From the NCBI RefSeq assembly GCF_023147505.1, contig NZ_JAHXPB010000009.1, positions 1 to 64,000 on the forward strand: a DNA stretch of 64,000 nt. The letters run 5' to 3'. The notes beneath the pieces were generated by a model that was not told the DNA's origin, searched no databases, and saw only the letters and a list, made by a program, of their open reading frames with translations. Source of the stretch: Brevundimonas sp. EYE_349 (GTDB lineage Bacteria; Pseudomonadota; Alphaproteobacteria; Caulobacterales; Caulobacteraceae). The position numbers and the translations under genes are program-made. Shown here in pieces: positions 36,374 to 46,087 of the stretch (positions are counted from its first letter, which is position 1; each line of letters starts with the position of its first letter).

Positions 36374-36618
36374 TGCGGCGGCCCAATTGCACTGCACACC
36401 GTAAAATGGTGCAAAGTTCAATTTCGACCTGACGAATAAGCCGACTGGCTTGTCCTGCGCATGGCGACGATCCCCTTCTGACCGGCGATTATACGCGCAG
36501 TTCGAGCGGCGGCCGGCAGATGGACGCTGCTGCCAAACACGCTGTTGAAAACGCGGCCTTTTTCTCTCGCCAATAGGATCGATGGCCCGTCGTCCGGCGG
36601 ACGAAGGGCCTTGTCGGC
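36374..36618. other. Gene-free gap between DUF2939 copy 2 and alaS
   Basis: This 245-bp convergent gap has no credible gene. It is AT-richer than its surroundings between 36385 and 36440 and contains an inverted repeat TTGCAC (36387-36392) and GTGCAA (36409-36414). Near alaS a 12-bp stem with one mismatch (36584-36595 with 36599-36610, loop GGC) could serve as a terminator, but lacks a T-run on either strand. Confidence 0.45.
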
Positions 36619-39264
36619 TCAGCCCAGCGCCGCGCGCACCGCCGCCAGACCGTGCTCGGCCTTGGCGCCGTCCGGGGCGCCGCCCTGGGCGAAGTCGGGC
36701 TTGCCGCCCGCGCCCTGGCCGCCCATGGCCAGGACGGCGGCGCGGGCCAGTTCGGCGGCGTTGACCGTGCCGGTCAGGTCCGAAGTGACGGCGACGGTGA
36801 CGGCGGCCTTGCCCTCGGTCACGCCGATCAGGGCGACGACCCCCGTGCCGACCTGTTTGCGGAAGTCCTCGGCCACGCCGCGCAGACCCTTGCCGTCCAC
36901 CCCATCCAGGACGCGGGCGATCAGCTTGACGCCGCCGATCTCCTCCGGCGCGGAGGACGCGCCCGAACCGCCGCCCAGGGCCAACTGTTTCTTCAACTCG
37001 GCGACCTGTTTCTCCAGCGTCCTGACCGACCCCTGAAGGGTCTCGACGCGCGCCGGCACGTCCAACGGCTGGATCTTGAAGTCGCGAGCCAGGTTGCGGG
37101 CCACCTTGGCCTGACCTTCCAGATAAAGGCGCGCGGCCTCGCCGGTCAGGGCCTCGATGCGGCGGACGCCGGCGGCGACGCCGGTTTCCTGAACCACCTT
37201 GAACAGGCCGATGTCGCCGGTGCGGGCGACGTGGGTGCCGCCGCACAGTTCGACCGAATAGGGGGCGTTGTCCGAAACCAGCGAACGGCCCAGGGTCAGG
37301 ACGCGAACCTCGTCGCCGTATTTTTCGCCGAACAGGGCGATGGCGCCGGCCTCAATGGCGTCGGCCGGAGCCATCAGCTTGGTCTCCGCCGGGACGTTCT
37401 GACGGATCACGGCGTTGACCTCGGCCTCGATGGCGGCCAGCTCCTCCTCGGTGACCGGGGCCGAATGGCTGAAGTCGAAGCGGGCGCGCTCGGCGTCGAC
37501 CAGTTGGCCCTTCTGCGCCACCTGCGGGCCGAGGACATTCTTGAGCGCCGTGTGCAGCAGGTGGGCGGCCGAGTGGTTGGCGCGCGTGGTCAGGCGTTTG
37601 TCGGCGTCAACGCTCTGCGCCACGCGGGCGCCGATCTGAAGCGTGCCAGCCGTGATCTGGACGGACAGGACGTGAAGGTCGCCGGCGTGTTTCTTGACGT
37701 CCAGCACTTCCGCTGCGCCGCCCGGCCACTCCAGGGTTCCCTGGTCGCCGGTCTGACCGCCGCTCTCGGCGTAGAAGGGGGTCGTGTCGAACAGGACCTC
37801 GACGATGTCGCCGGCCCCGGCCGCCTCGACAGGAGCGCCGCCGTTCAGGATGGCCAGGACCTCGCCCGACCCTTCGACGGCTTCATAGCCGGTGAAGACG
37901 GTCGGCCCCATGCGGTCGCGCACGGCCAGCCATTCGCCGGCGTTGGCCGTCTGACCCGAGCCCTTCCAGTTCTCTCGCGAGCGCTGGCGCTGTTCGGCCA
38001 TGGCGGCCTCGAACCCGTCGACATTGACCGAGAAGCCGCGACGACGGGCCTCGTCCTGGGTCAAATCCAGAGGGAAGCCATAGGTGTCGGACAGGGTGAA
38101 GGCGGTCTGGCCATCCAGCATGTCGCCGGGCTTGAAGCCCTGAACCGCCGTGTCGAACAGGGTCATGCCGCGGCCGAGCGTGGTGCGGAAGCGGATCTCT
38201 TCCTGCTTCAGCGTGTCCTCGATGAAGGGCTGGGCGCGGGCCAGTTCGGGATAGGCGTCGCCCATCTGCGCCACCAGGGTCGGGACCAGACGGTGCATCA
38301 GCGGGTCGGCGGCGCCCAGCAGGTGGGCGTGGCGCATGGCGCGGCGCATGATGCGGCGCAGCACATAGCCCCGACCTTCGTTGGACGGCGTGACGCCGTC
38401 CGCGATCAGGAAGGACGACGAGCGCAGGTGGTCGGCGATGACTCGGTGGCTGGCGGCGCGCTCGCCCTCGGACTTGGTCGAGGTGGCGTCTTCGGAGGCC
38501 GCGATCAGGGTCTTGAACAGGTCGGTCTCGAACACCGAATGGACGCCCTGGAGGACGGTGGTCATCCGCTCAAGGCCCATGCCGGTGTCCACGCTGGGCT
38601 TGGGAAGGTTGCGAACGATCTGGTCGTTCTCCTTCTCGAACTGCATGAAGACGTTGTTCCAGATCTCGACGTAGCGGTCGCCGTCCTCGTCCGGGCTGCC
38701 GGGAGGGCCGCCGGCGATCTTGTCGCCGTGGTCCCAGAAGATTTCGGTGCAGGGGCCGCAGGGACCGCTGTCGCCCATGGCCCAGAAGTTGTCAGAGCCG
38801 GCGATGCGGATGATCTTGTCGTCGGAGAAGCCGGTGACCTTCTTCCAGATGGCGGCGGCCTCGTCATCGTCGATATAGACGGTGACCAAGAGGCGCTTGG
38901 CGTCCAGGCCGAACTCCTGCGTGACCAGCTTCCACGCCCGGTCGATCGCGTGTTCCTTGAAATAGTCGCCGAAGGAGAAGTTCCCCAGCATTTCGAAGAA
39001 GGTCAGGTGGCGGGCGGTATAGCCGACGTTGTCCAGATCGTTATGCTTGCCGCCCGCGCGGACGCATTTCTGCGAGGAGGTGGCGCGCGGATAGGGCGGC
39101 TTGGCCGCGCCCGTGAAATAGTCCTTGAACGGCACCATGCCCGCATTGACGAACAACAGGGACGGATCGTTCTGCGGCACCAGCGGCGCCGAGTGCACCT
39201 TCTCGTGGCCGTCGGCCGCGAAGAAGTCGAGGTAGGTGGCGCGGATCTCGTTCAGGCTGGGCAT
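36619..39264 (-). CDS. alaS: Alanyl-tRNA synthetase
   Basis: An 881-residue class II synthetase that charges tRNA-Ala. It begins MPSLNEIRATYLDFFAADGHEKV with the class II core, followed by the editing domain with the HxxxH pair (RANHSAAHLLHTAL, near 570) and CGGTHVARTGDIG (near 675), and the C-terminal C-Ala domain. Length is standard. It is transcribed on the minus strand behind the pirin gene with an 88-bp gap. Confidence 0.97.
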   Translation of the reverse strand: MPSLNEIRATYLDFFAADGHEKVHSAPLVPQNDPSLLFVNAGMVPFKDYFTGAAKPPYPRATSSQKCVRAGGKHNDLDNVGYTARHLTFFEMLGNFSFGDYFKEHAIDRAWKLVTQEFGLDAKRLLVTVYIDDDEAAAIWKKVTGFSDDKIIRIAGSDNFWAMGDSGPCGPCTEIFWDHGDKIAGGPPGSPDEDGDRYVEIWNNVFMQFEKENDQIVRNLPKPSVDTGMGLERMTTVLQGVHSVFETDLFKTLIAASEDATSTKSEGERAASHRVIADHLRSSSFLIADGVTPSNEGRGYVLRRIMRRAMRHAHLLGAADPLMHRLVPTLVAQMGDAYPELARAQPFIEDTLKQEEIRFRTTLGRGMTLFDTAVQGFKPGDMLDGQTAFTLSDTYGFPLDLTQDEARRRGFSVNVDGFEAAMAEQRQRSRENWKGSGQTANAGEWLAVRDRMGPTVFTGYEAVEGSGEVLAILNGGAPVEAAGAGDIVEVLFDTTPFYAESGGQTGDQGTLEWPGGAAEVLDVKKHAGDLHVLSVQITAGTLQIGARVAQSVDADKRLTTRANHSAAHLLHTALKNVLGPQVAQKGQLVDAERARFDFSHSAPVTEEELAAIEAEVNAVIRQNVPAETKLMAPADAIEAGAIALFGEKYGDEVRVLTLGRSLVSDNAPYSVELCGGTHVARTGDIGLFKVVQETGVAAGVRRIEALTGEAARLYLEGQAKVARNLARDFKIQPLDVPARVETLQGSVRTLEKQVAELKKQLALGGGSGASSAPEEIGGVKLIARVLDGVDGKGLRGVAEDFRKQVGTGVVALIGVTEGKAAVTVAVTSDLTGTVNAAELARAAVLAMGGQGAGGKPDFAQGGAPDGAKAEHGLAAVRAALG

Positions 39265-39352
39265 AGGGACGTGTCTTCGGCTCGGCGGTCGCTAAGGAAC
39301 CGGCGTCATATAGGGTTTTGGCGGGGAACGCATCCCCGCCTCCGGGCCGCCG

Positions 39353-40219
39353 TCAGACGCGCGGCGGCGGCCCGAACTTGCCGGCCTGATAGTCCTGGAC
39401 CGCCTGGATGATCTCTTCGCGGGTGTTCATGACGAAGGGGCCGTGGCTGAAGACCGGCTCGCCGATGGGTTCGGCGTGGCCCAGGAGGACGACGGCGTCC
39501 GATACGGCGGTGATCTGAACCGCATCGCCGTCGCCCAGGGCGGCCAGGTTCCATTGCGGCACGGCGGTGCCGGCGACGGAGACCTCGCCCTTGACGACAT
39601 AAAGGAAGACGTTGCGGCCGGGCGCGACGGGGGTCTCGAACGCCGCGCCGGTCGGCAGACGAACGACAGCCAGATGGATGTCGATCAGCGACTGGATCGG
39701 CGCCTCGACGCTCAGCCATTCGCCCGAGACCGGCTCGACCGTGACTCCATTCTCGGTGACGAAGGCCGGGATGTCGGGCTTCTGCAGGCCGACATAGGCC
39801 GGCTTGGTCATCTTCAACCGCGACGGCAGGTTCACCCACAGCTGAAGAATCTCCATCGGGCCGCCGTCACGCTTGAAGGCGGCTGGCGACAGTTCGGCGT
39901 GGATCAGGCCCGAGCCGGCGGTCATCCACTGGATGCCGCCCGCCGAGATGATGCTCTCTCCGCCGCCGGAATCGTTATGGGCCAGTTCGCCGTCCAGAAT
40001 GAAGGTGACGGTCTCGAAGCCACGGTGCGGATGGGGCCCGAAGGGCAGGCCCGCATTGCCGGGCGCATAGGTCTGGGGTCCGTGGTGGTTCAGGAACAGG
40101 AAGGGATCGATCTGGTCCACACCGGGGCCGGGCACGGGGCGGCGCGTGGTCAGGTCGCCGATGTCGTCGCGAACGGCGGGGTGCAGGCGAAGGACGGGAC
40201 GGGGCGTGTTCTGTGTCAT
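39353..40219 (-). CDS. Pirin family protein
   Basis: A 288-residue bicupin. The N-terminal metal-binding cupin is intact: HPHRGFETVTFILDGEL and GSGLIHAEL supply the His/His/His/Glu set. Bacterial pirins include quercetin dioxygenases and regulators of pyruvate metabolism; the substrate or partner here is unknown. The upstream secreted hypothetical ends 37 bp before it, so they may share a transcript. Confidence 0.92.
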   Translation of the reverse strand: MTQNTPRPVLRLHPAVRDDIGDLTTRRPVPGPGVDQIDPFLFLNHHGPQTYAPGNAGLPFGPHPHRGFETVTFILDGELAHNDSGGGESIISAGGIQWMTAGSGLIHAELSPAAFKRDGGPMEILQLWVNLPSRLKMTKPAYVGLQKPDIPAFVTENGVTVEPVSGEWLSVEAPIQSLIDIHLAVVRLPTGAAFETPVAPGRNVFLYVVKGEVSVAGTAVPQWNLAALGDGDAVQITAVSDAVVLLGHAEPIGEPVFSHGPFVMNTREEIIQAVQDYQAGKFGPPPRV

Positions 40220-40256
40220 TCGTCACATATAAGGTGGCTAATCTGCCGCCGCCAGC

Positions 40257-40853
40257 CTAGCCGGGACGAGCGACCGTCACGGCGCGCGCGCGACCGTTCT
40301 GGACCAGTTCGCCGCTCCAGCCGCGGCCGGCGGCCCGCAGATGCAGTTCGCCGTCCGCCAGCGGCACCACGGCGGCTGCGCCGTCGAACCTGGCAGGACC
40401 GGCCGGACCATCAGCGGTCGGCGCCGCCCGCGCGTCCAGCCGGCGCCAGGCGCCTTCGATGCGTCGACCCTCGCCCCGGTCGGTCAGGGCGAAGGACAAC
40501 AGCGGCTTGCCGTCGGCGTCCGCGACACGCCAGCGCCCGTCCAGCGGACCGGAGAGATGGTCAGCGTCGATCTCGGCCTGGGCGACGCCCTGGTCGTAGG
40601 CGGTCTGCCCGTCGCCAGGACTGACTTCATAATCGCCGGCATAGGCCTCAACGACGACCGCCGCGGTCAACGGGCTGCGTCGCCAGTCGCCGCCGGCGTC
40701 GCCCTGCGCTTCGATTTCCCGACCAAAGTCGGACGGCGGCTCGAACGGCCGGACCACGGGGGCCTGATAGGTTTCAGGCGTGGCGTCCAGAAGCCCCGCG
40801 GCTTGAGGCGTCTGGGCCAAGGCTGCTGCGGCGAGGAGGGCGAACAGGATCAT
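40257..40853 (-). CDS. Secreted hypothetical protein
   Basis: A 198-residue protein that I do not recognise. MILFALLAAAALAQTPQ is a short signal peptide. The mature region is rich in Ala, Gly, Asp and Arg and alternates strands; AVVVEAYAGDYEVSPGDGQTAYDQGVAQAEI and a WxxxxGxW-like GRWRVAD are visible. Two tryptophans and a repeated glycine pattern suggest a small beta protein of the envelope. Function is not proposed. Confidence 0.65.
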   Translation of the reverse strand: MILFALLAAAALAQTPQAAGLLDATPETYQAPVVRPFEPPSDFGREIEAQGDAGGDWRRSPLTAAVVVEAYAGDYEVSPGDGQTAYDQGVAQAEIDADHLSGPLDGRWRVADADGKPLLSFALTDRGEGRRIEGAWRRLDARAAPTADGPAGPARFDGAAAVVPLADGELHLRAAGRGWSGELVQNGRARAVTVARPG

Positions 40854-41035
40854 GCGCCCACCCTGCCAAATCGCGGGACCGATCGCCTAGAGCCGGCAAG
40901 CCTTCGCGCGAAAACGTGATTCGGGCGAACGGCAAGGGTTAGAGACGCAACAATCGTCCCTTATGGCCAGCCGTGCGTTGACACCGGCCGCCCGGGGTCA
41001 CAAAAGCCTCCGCAACCGCACACGGCGATTGAATT

Positions 41036-41059
41036 CATTCGCTTTTGAGAACCATTCGC
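41036..41059 (+). promoter_or_regulatory. Direct repeat immediately before sdhC
   Basis: CATTCGC occurs twice, at 41036-41042 and 41053-41059, directly before the sdhC ATG. The minus-strand reading GAATGGTTCTCA between them has a loose match to a Fur box. In Caulobacter Fur influences iron-using respiratory enzymes, so Fur control is possible; the match is not strong enough to call a site. Confidence 0.25.
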
Positions 41060-41524
41060 ATGACCAAGCCCAGCCCGAAGCCGGGTGGCGCAGCAAACGA
41101 CCGGACGGGTCGTTTCGTCACCCAACCGAACGGTCACGTCACGCCGCTTTCGCCGCACATGGGCGTATGGCGCTGGCACGTGACCATGGCCGCCTCCATC
41201 CTGTTTCGCGCGACCATCATCGCCGCGACCGTGGGCGTGCTGTTCGTGGTCGCCTGGCTGGGCGCGATGGCGTTCGGCCCGGAACGTTACGCGGACTTCC
41301 TTATACTGGCCGGATCGCCGCTGGGCCTGTTCGTCGGCTTCGGCCTGACGGTGGTGCTGTTCTCCTTCGTGCTGAACGGCGCGCGTCACACCTATAACGA
41401 CACCGGCAACGGGCTGACCCTGGGATCGGCCAATCTGCTGTCCAACATCGCGGTCTGGGCGCCCGTCCCGCTGGCCGTGCTGTTCTGGGTCGTCCTGTTC
41501 GTCGCCGGGAGGGTTTCGCTGTGA
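41060..41524 (+). CDS. sdhC: Succinate dehydrogenase cytochrome b556 subunit
   Basis: A 154-residue complex II anchor with three membrane helices. The N-terminal signature TPLSPHMGVWRWHVTMAASILFR is recognised; Ser46 and Arg50 of the ubiquinone site are kept, but the usual SILHR His is Phe49. In the second helix the haem-ligand His position (E. coli His84) is Phe103, in FSFVLNGARH; His110 of GARH is kept. A TTG five codons upstream was rejected in favour of the ATG. Its stop overlaps the sdhD GTG start (GTGA). Confidence 0.88.
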   Translation: MTKPSPKPGGAANDRTGRFVTQPNGHVTPLSPHMGVWRWHVTMAASILFRATIIAATVGVLFVVAWLGAMAFGPERYADFLILAGSPLGLFVGFGLTVVLFSFVLNGARHTYNDTGNGLTLGSANLLSNIAVWAPVPLAVLFWVVLFVAGRVSL

Positions 41525-41925
41525 GCGGCGCCGTCAAGTTCAAGAACAACGTCAAGGTTTCCGAGCGCCACGGCGCCGGAGAATGGCTGACCGAGCGGGT
41601 GCTGTTGATCGCCCTGCTGCCGCTGGGCCTGTGGGTCGCCTCGACCGGCTTCAGCCTGGCGGGCGCCGGGTATGACGCCGTTCTGGCCTGGTTCGCCAAT
41701 CCGCTGAACGCGGCCCTTATGGCGATCGCGGCGGTGGTCTTCTTCGGCTATCTGAGCCTGGCCTGGAAGGTGATCCTTGAAGACTATGTGCCGAACGCAG
41801 GGACACGCGGCCTGCTGGTCGCCCTGCTGAACATCGTCTTCGTCGTGCTGGCCGCCGCCAGCGTCTTCTTCATCGTGCGGCTGGCGCTGGGCTCGGCGCC
41901 GCTGCCCGCCGGCTTCGGAGCCTGA
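41521..41925 (+). CDS. sdhD: Succinate dehydrogenase hydrophobic membrane anchor
   Basis: A 134-residue three-helix anchor of complex [21 protein letters not shown] begins the first helix and the quinone-site signature WKVILEDYV is kept with Asp88 and Tyr89. The haem b ligand that normally lies 11 residues before the Asp (His71 in E. coli) is Tyr77 here, in [11 protein letters not shown]. The GTG start overlaps the sdhC stop, so both are coupled. Read with SdhC, neither canonical haem-ligand histidine is present. Confidence 0.87.
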   Translation: MSGAVKFKNNVKVSERHGAGEWLTERVLLIALLPLGLWVASTGFSLAGAGYDAVLAWFANPLNAALMAIAAVVFFGYLSLAWKVILEDYVPNAGTRGLLVALLNIVFVVLAAASVFFIVRLALGSAPLPAGFGA

Positions 41926-41933
41926 ATAGACCG

Positions 41934-43718
41934 ATGGCTGCTTACGAACTTATCGATCACGAATACGACGTCGTCGTCGTCGGCGCCGGCGGCTCGGGCC
42001 TGCGCGCCGCACTGGGCGCCGCACAGCAGGGGCTGAAGGTCGCCTGCGTGACCAAGGTCTTCCCGACCCGCTCGCATACCGTGGCGGCGCAAGGCGGCAT
42101 CTCCGCCTCGCTCGGCAACATGGGCGAAGACAGCTGGCAGTGGCATATGTACGACACCGTCAAGGGGTCGGACTGGCTGGGCGACCAGGACTCCATCGAA
42201 TATCTGGTCCGCAACGCCCCCAAGGCGGTCTATGAGCTGGAACACTGGGGCGTGCCCTTCAGTCGCACCGACGAAGGCAAGATCTATCAACGCGCCTTTG
42301 GCGGCATGACCCGCAACTTCGGCGAAGGCCCGGTGCAGCGCACCTGCGCCGCCGCCGACCGCACCGGCCACGCCATCCTGCACACCCTGTACGGCCAGTC
42401 GGTCCGTCGCGAGGTGAAGTTCTTCGTCGAATATTTCGCGCTGGACCTGATCATGCAGGACGGCGCCTGCACCGGCGTCACCGCGCTTCAGCTCGACAAT
42501 GGCCAGCTTCACCAGTTCCGCGCCAAGATGGTGGTTCTAGCGACGGGCGGTTACGGCCGCGCCTATTTCTCCGCCACCTCGGCTCACACCTGCACCGGCG
42601 ACGGCAATGCGATGGTGCTGCGCGCCGGTCTGCCGCTGCAGGACATGGAGTTCGTCCAGTTCCACCCGACCGGCATCTATGGCGCCGGCTGCCTGATCAC
42701 AGAGGGCGCGCGTGGCGAGGGCGGATACCTGACCAACTCGGAAGGCGAGCGCTTCATGGAGCGCTATGCGCCGACCGTGAAGGACCTGGCCCCGCGCGAC
42801 ATGGTTTCGCGCTCCATGACCATCGAAATCCGCGAAGGCCGCGGCGTGGGTCCCAAGAAGGACCACATCTTCCTGCACCTGGATCACCTGGATCCGAAGA
42901 TCCTGCATCAGCGCCTGCCCGGCATTTCCGAAAGCGCCAAGATCTTCGCCGGCGTGGACGTGACCAAGGAGCCGATCCCGGTCCTGCCGACCGTCCACTA
43001 CAACATGGGCGGCATCCCCACGAACTATCACGGCGAGGTGCTGACGCTGCGCGACGGCAACCCCGACAGCGTGGTTCCGGGCCTGATGGCCGTGGGCGAG
43101 GCGGCCTGCGTCTCGGTGCACGGCGCCAACCGCCTGGGCTCCAACTCCCTGACCGACCTGGTGGTGTTCGGCCGAGCCGTCGGCCTGCGCTGCGGCGAGG
43201 TGGTGGACAAGGCGTCCGCCGTGCCGTCGGCCTCCAAGGCCCAGACCGACGCCCACATGGCCCGCCTGGACCGCTTCCGCTACGCGGACGGCTCGACCCC
43301 GACCGCCGAACTGCGTCTGTCGATGCAGCAGGCCATGCAAGCCGACGCCGCCGTCTTCCGCACCGGCAAGACGCTGGAAGAAGGCGTCCAGAAGCTGCGC
43401 GCCATCGACGCCGCCGGCGCCGACATCAAGACCACGGATCGCGGCCTGATCTGGAACACGGATCTGATGGAGACGCTGGAGTACGACAACCTGATCGCTC
43501 AGGCTCTGGTCACCATCGAGGGCGGCCTGAACCGCACGGAATCGCGCGGCGCTCACGCCCGTGAGGATTATCCCGATCGCGACGACGTCAACTGGATGAA
43601 GCACACCCTGGCCTGGAAGCGTCCGGGCGAGGGCGTCCAGATCGACTACCGTCCAGTCCACAACTACACCATGACCGACGAAGTCTCGTACATCGAGCCC
43701 AAGGCACGGGTTTACTAA
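41934..43718 (+). CDS. sdhA: Succinate dehydrogenase flavoprotein subunit
   Basis: A 594-residue flavoprotein that oxidises succinate to fumarate. The dinucleotide loop is [20 protein letters not shown], the covalent-FAD His is in [14 protein letters not shown] near residue 46, and [33 protein letters not shown] and [20 protein letters not shown] are all intact. Order sdhC-D-A-B is standard for Alphaproteobacteria. It begins 8 bp after sdhD. Confidence 0.97.
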   Translation: MAAYELIDHEYDVVVVGAGGSGLRAALGAAQQGLKVACVTKVFPTRSHTVAAQGGISASLGNMGEDSWQWHMYDTVKGSDWLGDQDSIEYLVRNAPKAVYELEHWGVPFSRTDEGKIYQRAFGGMTRNFGEGPVQRTCAAADRTGHAILHTLYGQSVRREVKFFVEYFALDLIMQDGACTGVTALQLDNGQLHQFRAKMVVLATGGYGRAYFSATSAHTCTGDGNAMVLRAGLPLQDMEFVQFHPTGIYGAGCLITEGARGEGGYLTNSEGERFMERYAPTVKDLAPRDMVSRSMTIEIREGRGVGPKKDHIFLHLDHLDPKILHQRLPGISESAKIFAGVDVTKEPIPVLPTVHYNMGGIPTNYHGEVLTLRDGNPDSVVPGLMAVGEAACVSVHGANRLGSNSLTDLVVFGRAVGLRCGEVVDKASAVPSASKAQTDAHMARLDRFRYADGSTPTAELRLSMQQAMQADAAVFRTGKTLEEGVQKLRAIDAAGADIKTTDRGLIWNTDLMETLEYDNLIAQALVTIEGGLNRTESRGAHAREDYPDRDDVNWMKHTLAWKRPGEGVQIDYRPVHNYTMTDEVSYIEPKARVY

Positions 43719-43719
43719 G

Positions 43720-44514
43720 ATGGTTCAGCTCACCCTCCCCAAAGGCTCCAAGCCCACCAAGGGCAAGGTTCACAAGGCCGCGCCGGGGTCAAAGGACGTC
43801 AAGACCTACAAGGTCTATCGGTACGACCCCGAGGTCGACGCCGATCCGCGCTGGGACGTCTATGAGGTGCCGACCAGCGATCACGGCCCGATGCTGCTGG
43901 ACGCCCTGATCCACATCAAGAACACGATCGACCCGACCCTGTCGTTCCGTCGTTCGTGCCGCGAAGGCATCTGCGGCTCCTGCTCGATGAACATCGACGG
44001 GCGCAACACCCTGGCCTGCACCAAGGGCTGGGAGGAATGCTCCTCGCACAACATCACCATCGCCCCCCTGCCGCACCAGCCGGTGGTCAAGGATCTGGTG
44101 ACGGACCTGAGCCTGTTCTACGCCCAGTACGACTCGATCCAGCCCTATCTGCAATCGGACGAGCCGGACCCCGAGAAGGAACGCCTGCAGACCCCAGCCG
44201 AGCGCGAGAAGCTGGACGGCCTGTACGAGTGCATCCTGTGCGCCTGCTGCTCGACCTCCTGCCCCAGCTATTGGTGGAACCAGGAAGAGTATCTCGGCCC
44301 GGCGGCGCTGCTGCAGTCCTATCGCTGGATTTCGGACAGCCGCGACGACGCGACCCAGAAGCGCCTCGATGACCTTGAAGACCCCTTCAAACTGTATCGC
44401 TGCCACACGATCATGAACTGCGCCCAGGTCTGCCCCAAGGGGCTGAACCCGGCCAAGGCCATCGCCGAGACCAAGAAGCTGATGGTCGCCCCCAGCCGCA
44501 AGAAGGCGGCCTGA
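43720..44514 (+). CDS. sdhB: Succinate dehydrogenase iron-sulfur subunit
   Basis: A 264-residue subunit carrying electrons from FAD to quinone. The [2Fe-2S] ligands are in [23 protein letters not shown], the [4Fe-4S] set is [16 protein letters not shown], and the [3Fe-4S] set is [17 protein letters not shown]. Residues 1-25 are a Lys-rich extension ([18 protein letters not shown]). It starts one base after the sdhA stop, so the four genes are certainly co-translated. Confidence 0.97.
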   Translation: MVQLTLPKGSKPTKGKVHKAAPGSKDVKTYKVYRYDPEVDADPRWDVYEVPTSDHGPMLLDALIHIKNTIDPTLSFRRSCREGICGSCSMNIDGRNTLACTKGWEECSSHNITIAPLPHQPVVKDLVTDLSLFYAQYDSIQPYLQSDEPDPEKERLQTPAEREKLDGLYECILCACCSTSCPSYWWNQEEYLGPAALLQSYRWISDSRDDATQKRLDDLEDPFKLYRCHTIMNCAQVCPKGLNPAKAIAETKKLMVAPSRKKAA

Positions 44515-44559
44515 GGATCGGACGCCGGAGGCCCTTGCCTCCGGCCCACCCTCGGTTAA

Positions 44560-44889
<330 letters not shown>

Positions 44890-44890
44890 C

Positions 44891-45694
44891 ATGGCCCGGG
44901 TCGATCCCGGGTTGGTCGAGATCATCGGTCGCTGGATCGAACACGCGGATGGGGATGCGCCGCCGCCCATCCTGGGCATCGCCGGTTCGCAAGGTTCTGG
45001 CAAGTCGACCCTGGCGCAGGTCGTCGCCGAACGGTTCGGCTGCGCGACCCTGTCGCTGGATGACGTCTATCTGACCCAGGCCGAACGTCGGACGCTGGCG
45101 GCCCGCGTGCATCCGCTGTTCGCCACGCGCGGTCCGCCCGGAACCCACGATCTGGGTCTGCTGAACCGCGTGCTGGATCGGTTGCGACGCGCCGAACCGG
45201 GCGACGCTACGCCCTTGCCGCGCTTTGACAAGCGGGCTGATGATCGCGCGCCAGCGGCGCACTGGCCGGTGTTCGAGGGACGTCCCGCCGCCGTCATCCT
45301 GGAAGGCTGGTGCCTGGGCGCCCGGCCTGAGACGCCCAAAGAGCTGGCGGAGCCCATCAACGATCTTGAGCGCGTCAGCGACGGCGACGGGCGTTGGCGG
45401 CGTGAAAGCAATGATAGACTGGCCCACGACTATGGGGCGCTGACAGAACGTCTGGATCGCCTGATTTTTCTGCGCGCACCCGATTTCGGGCGGGTGCTGG
45501 ATTGGCGCTGCGAACAGGAGGCCGAGCTGTTGGGCGTGCGTGAACTTTCGCCGGAACGTCGCGCCGCCATCGCCGATTTCGTCCGATTCTATGAAAGGTT
45601 GACGCGGCGCATGCTGGACAGCGGAGTCGGCGCGGATCTAACCGTCACGCTTGACCGAGACCGCCATCCCGTCGCCTTTGCGGGTCATCTGTAG
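44891..45694 (+). CDS. Glycerate-kinase-like P-loop kinase
   Basis: A 267-residue P-loop kinase of the phosphoribulokinase/uridine kinase superfamily. Walker A is GIAGSQGSGKSTLAQV with Lys39, and the substrate region is LSLDDVYLTQAERRTLA and VHPLFATRGPPGTHDLGLL, with PRFDKRADDRAP and VILEGWCLGARP downstream. This layout is that of plant-type D-glycerate 3-kinase and yeast Tda10. It would phosphorylate D-glycerate; substrate specificity is inferred. It starts 1 bp after the ferredoxin stop. Confidence 0.82.
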   Translation: MARVDPGLVEIIGRWIEHADGDAPPPILGIAGSQGSGKSTLAQVVAERFGCATLSLDDVYLTQAERRTLAARVHPLFATRGPPGTHDLGLLNRVLDRLRRAEPGDATPLPRFDKRADDRAPAAHWPVFEGRPAAVILEGWCLGARPETPKELAEPINDLERVSDGDGRWRRESNDRLAHDYGALTERLDRLIFLRAPDFGRVLDWRCEQEAELLGVRELSPERRAAIADFVRFYERLTRRMLDSGVGADLTVTLDRDRHPVAFAGHL

Positions 45695-45711
45695 CGTTCA
45701 GAGTATGTGGC

Positions 45712-46080
45712 TTGTTCGGTTTCAAACTCAGGCGCGGCGAGCCGGGACGCGCCCAGGCAGGCCGCGCGGATCGTCGCCTTCATCCACGCAGATTGATCAA
45801 TGTCGCCGGCGTGGTGTCTGCACCAGGTCTGGAGATGGGGTGCATCATAATCGACCTGTCGGACGGCGGCATGAGGCTGCGTCTGGACCGGGGAACCGCC
45901 CTGCCCGCCGAGATCGCCGTCATCGATGTGGCGGAGGGCGTCGCCTATCCCGGCGTTCTGGTCTGGCAGAGGCGGCACGAGGCCGGATTGCGCCAGACCG
46001 GCGCCGTTTCGCTGCGCGGACTGGTGCCGGCGCGTATGGCGGGCGCGCGCGACGCCTGGCGGCGCGCGGGCGGGCGCTGA
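45712..46080 (+). CDS. PilZ domain protein
   Basis: A 122-residue single PilZ domain, a cyclic-di-GMP receptor. RRLHPRR supplies the RxxxR motif near residue 22 and DLSDGGMRLRLD the DxSxxG motif near residue 48. The TTG at 45712 gives the full domain; an overlapping ATG at 45705 is in another frame. It starts 17 bp after the glycerate-kinase-like gene on the same strand and ends 7 bp before the convergent HAD gene. The regulated process is unknown. Confidence 0.8.
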   Translation: MFGFKLRRGEPGRAQAGRADRRLHPRRLINVAGVVSAPGLEMGCIIIDLSDGGMRLRLDRGTALPAEIAVIDVAEGVAYPGVLVWQRRHEAGLRQTGAVSLRGLVPARMAGARDAWRRAGGR

Positions 46081-46087
46081 TCGCGGA

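Noticed and set aside
36387-36414. NtrC-type site
   Set aside because: TTGCAC and GTGCAA are present but 16 bp apart; the known NtrC half-site spacing is much shorter, so the match is not convincing.
36652-39411. 919-codon plus-strand frame opposite alaS
   Set aside because: Antisense shadow of alaS with no recognisable domain or ribosome-binding site.
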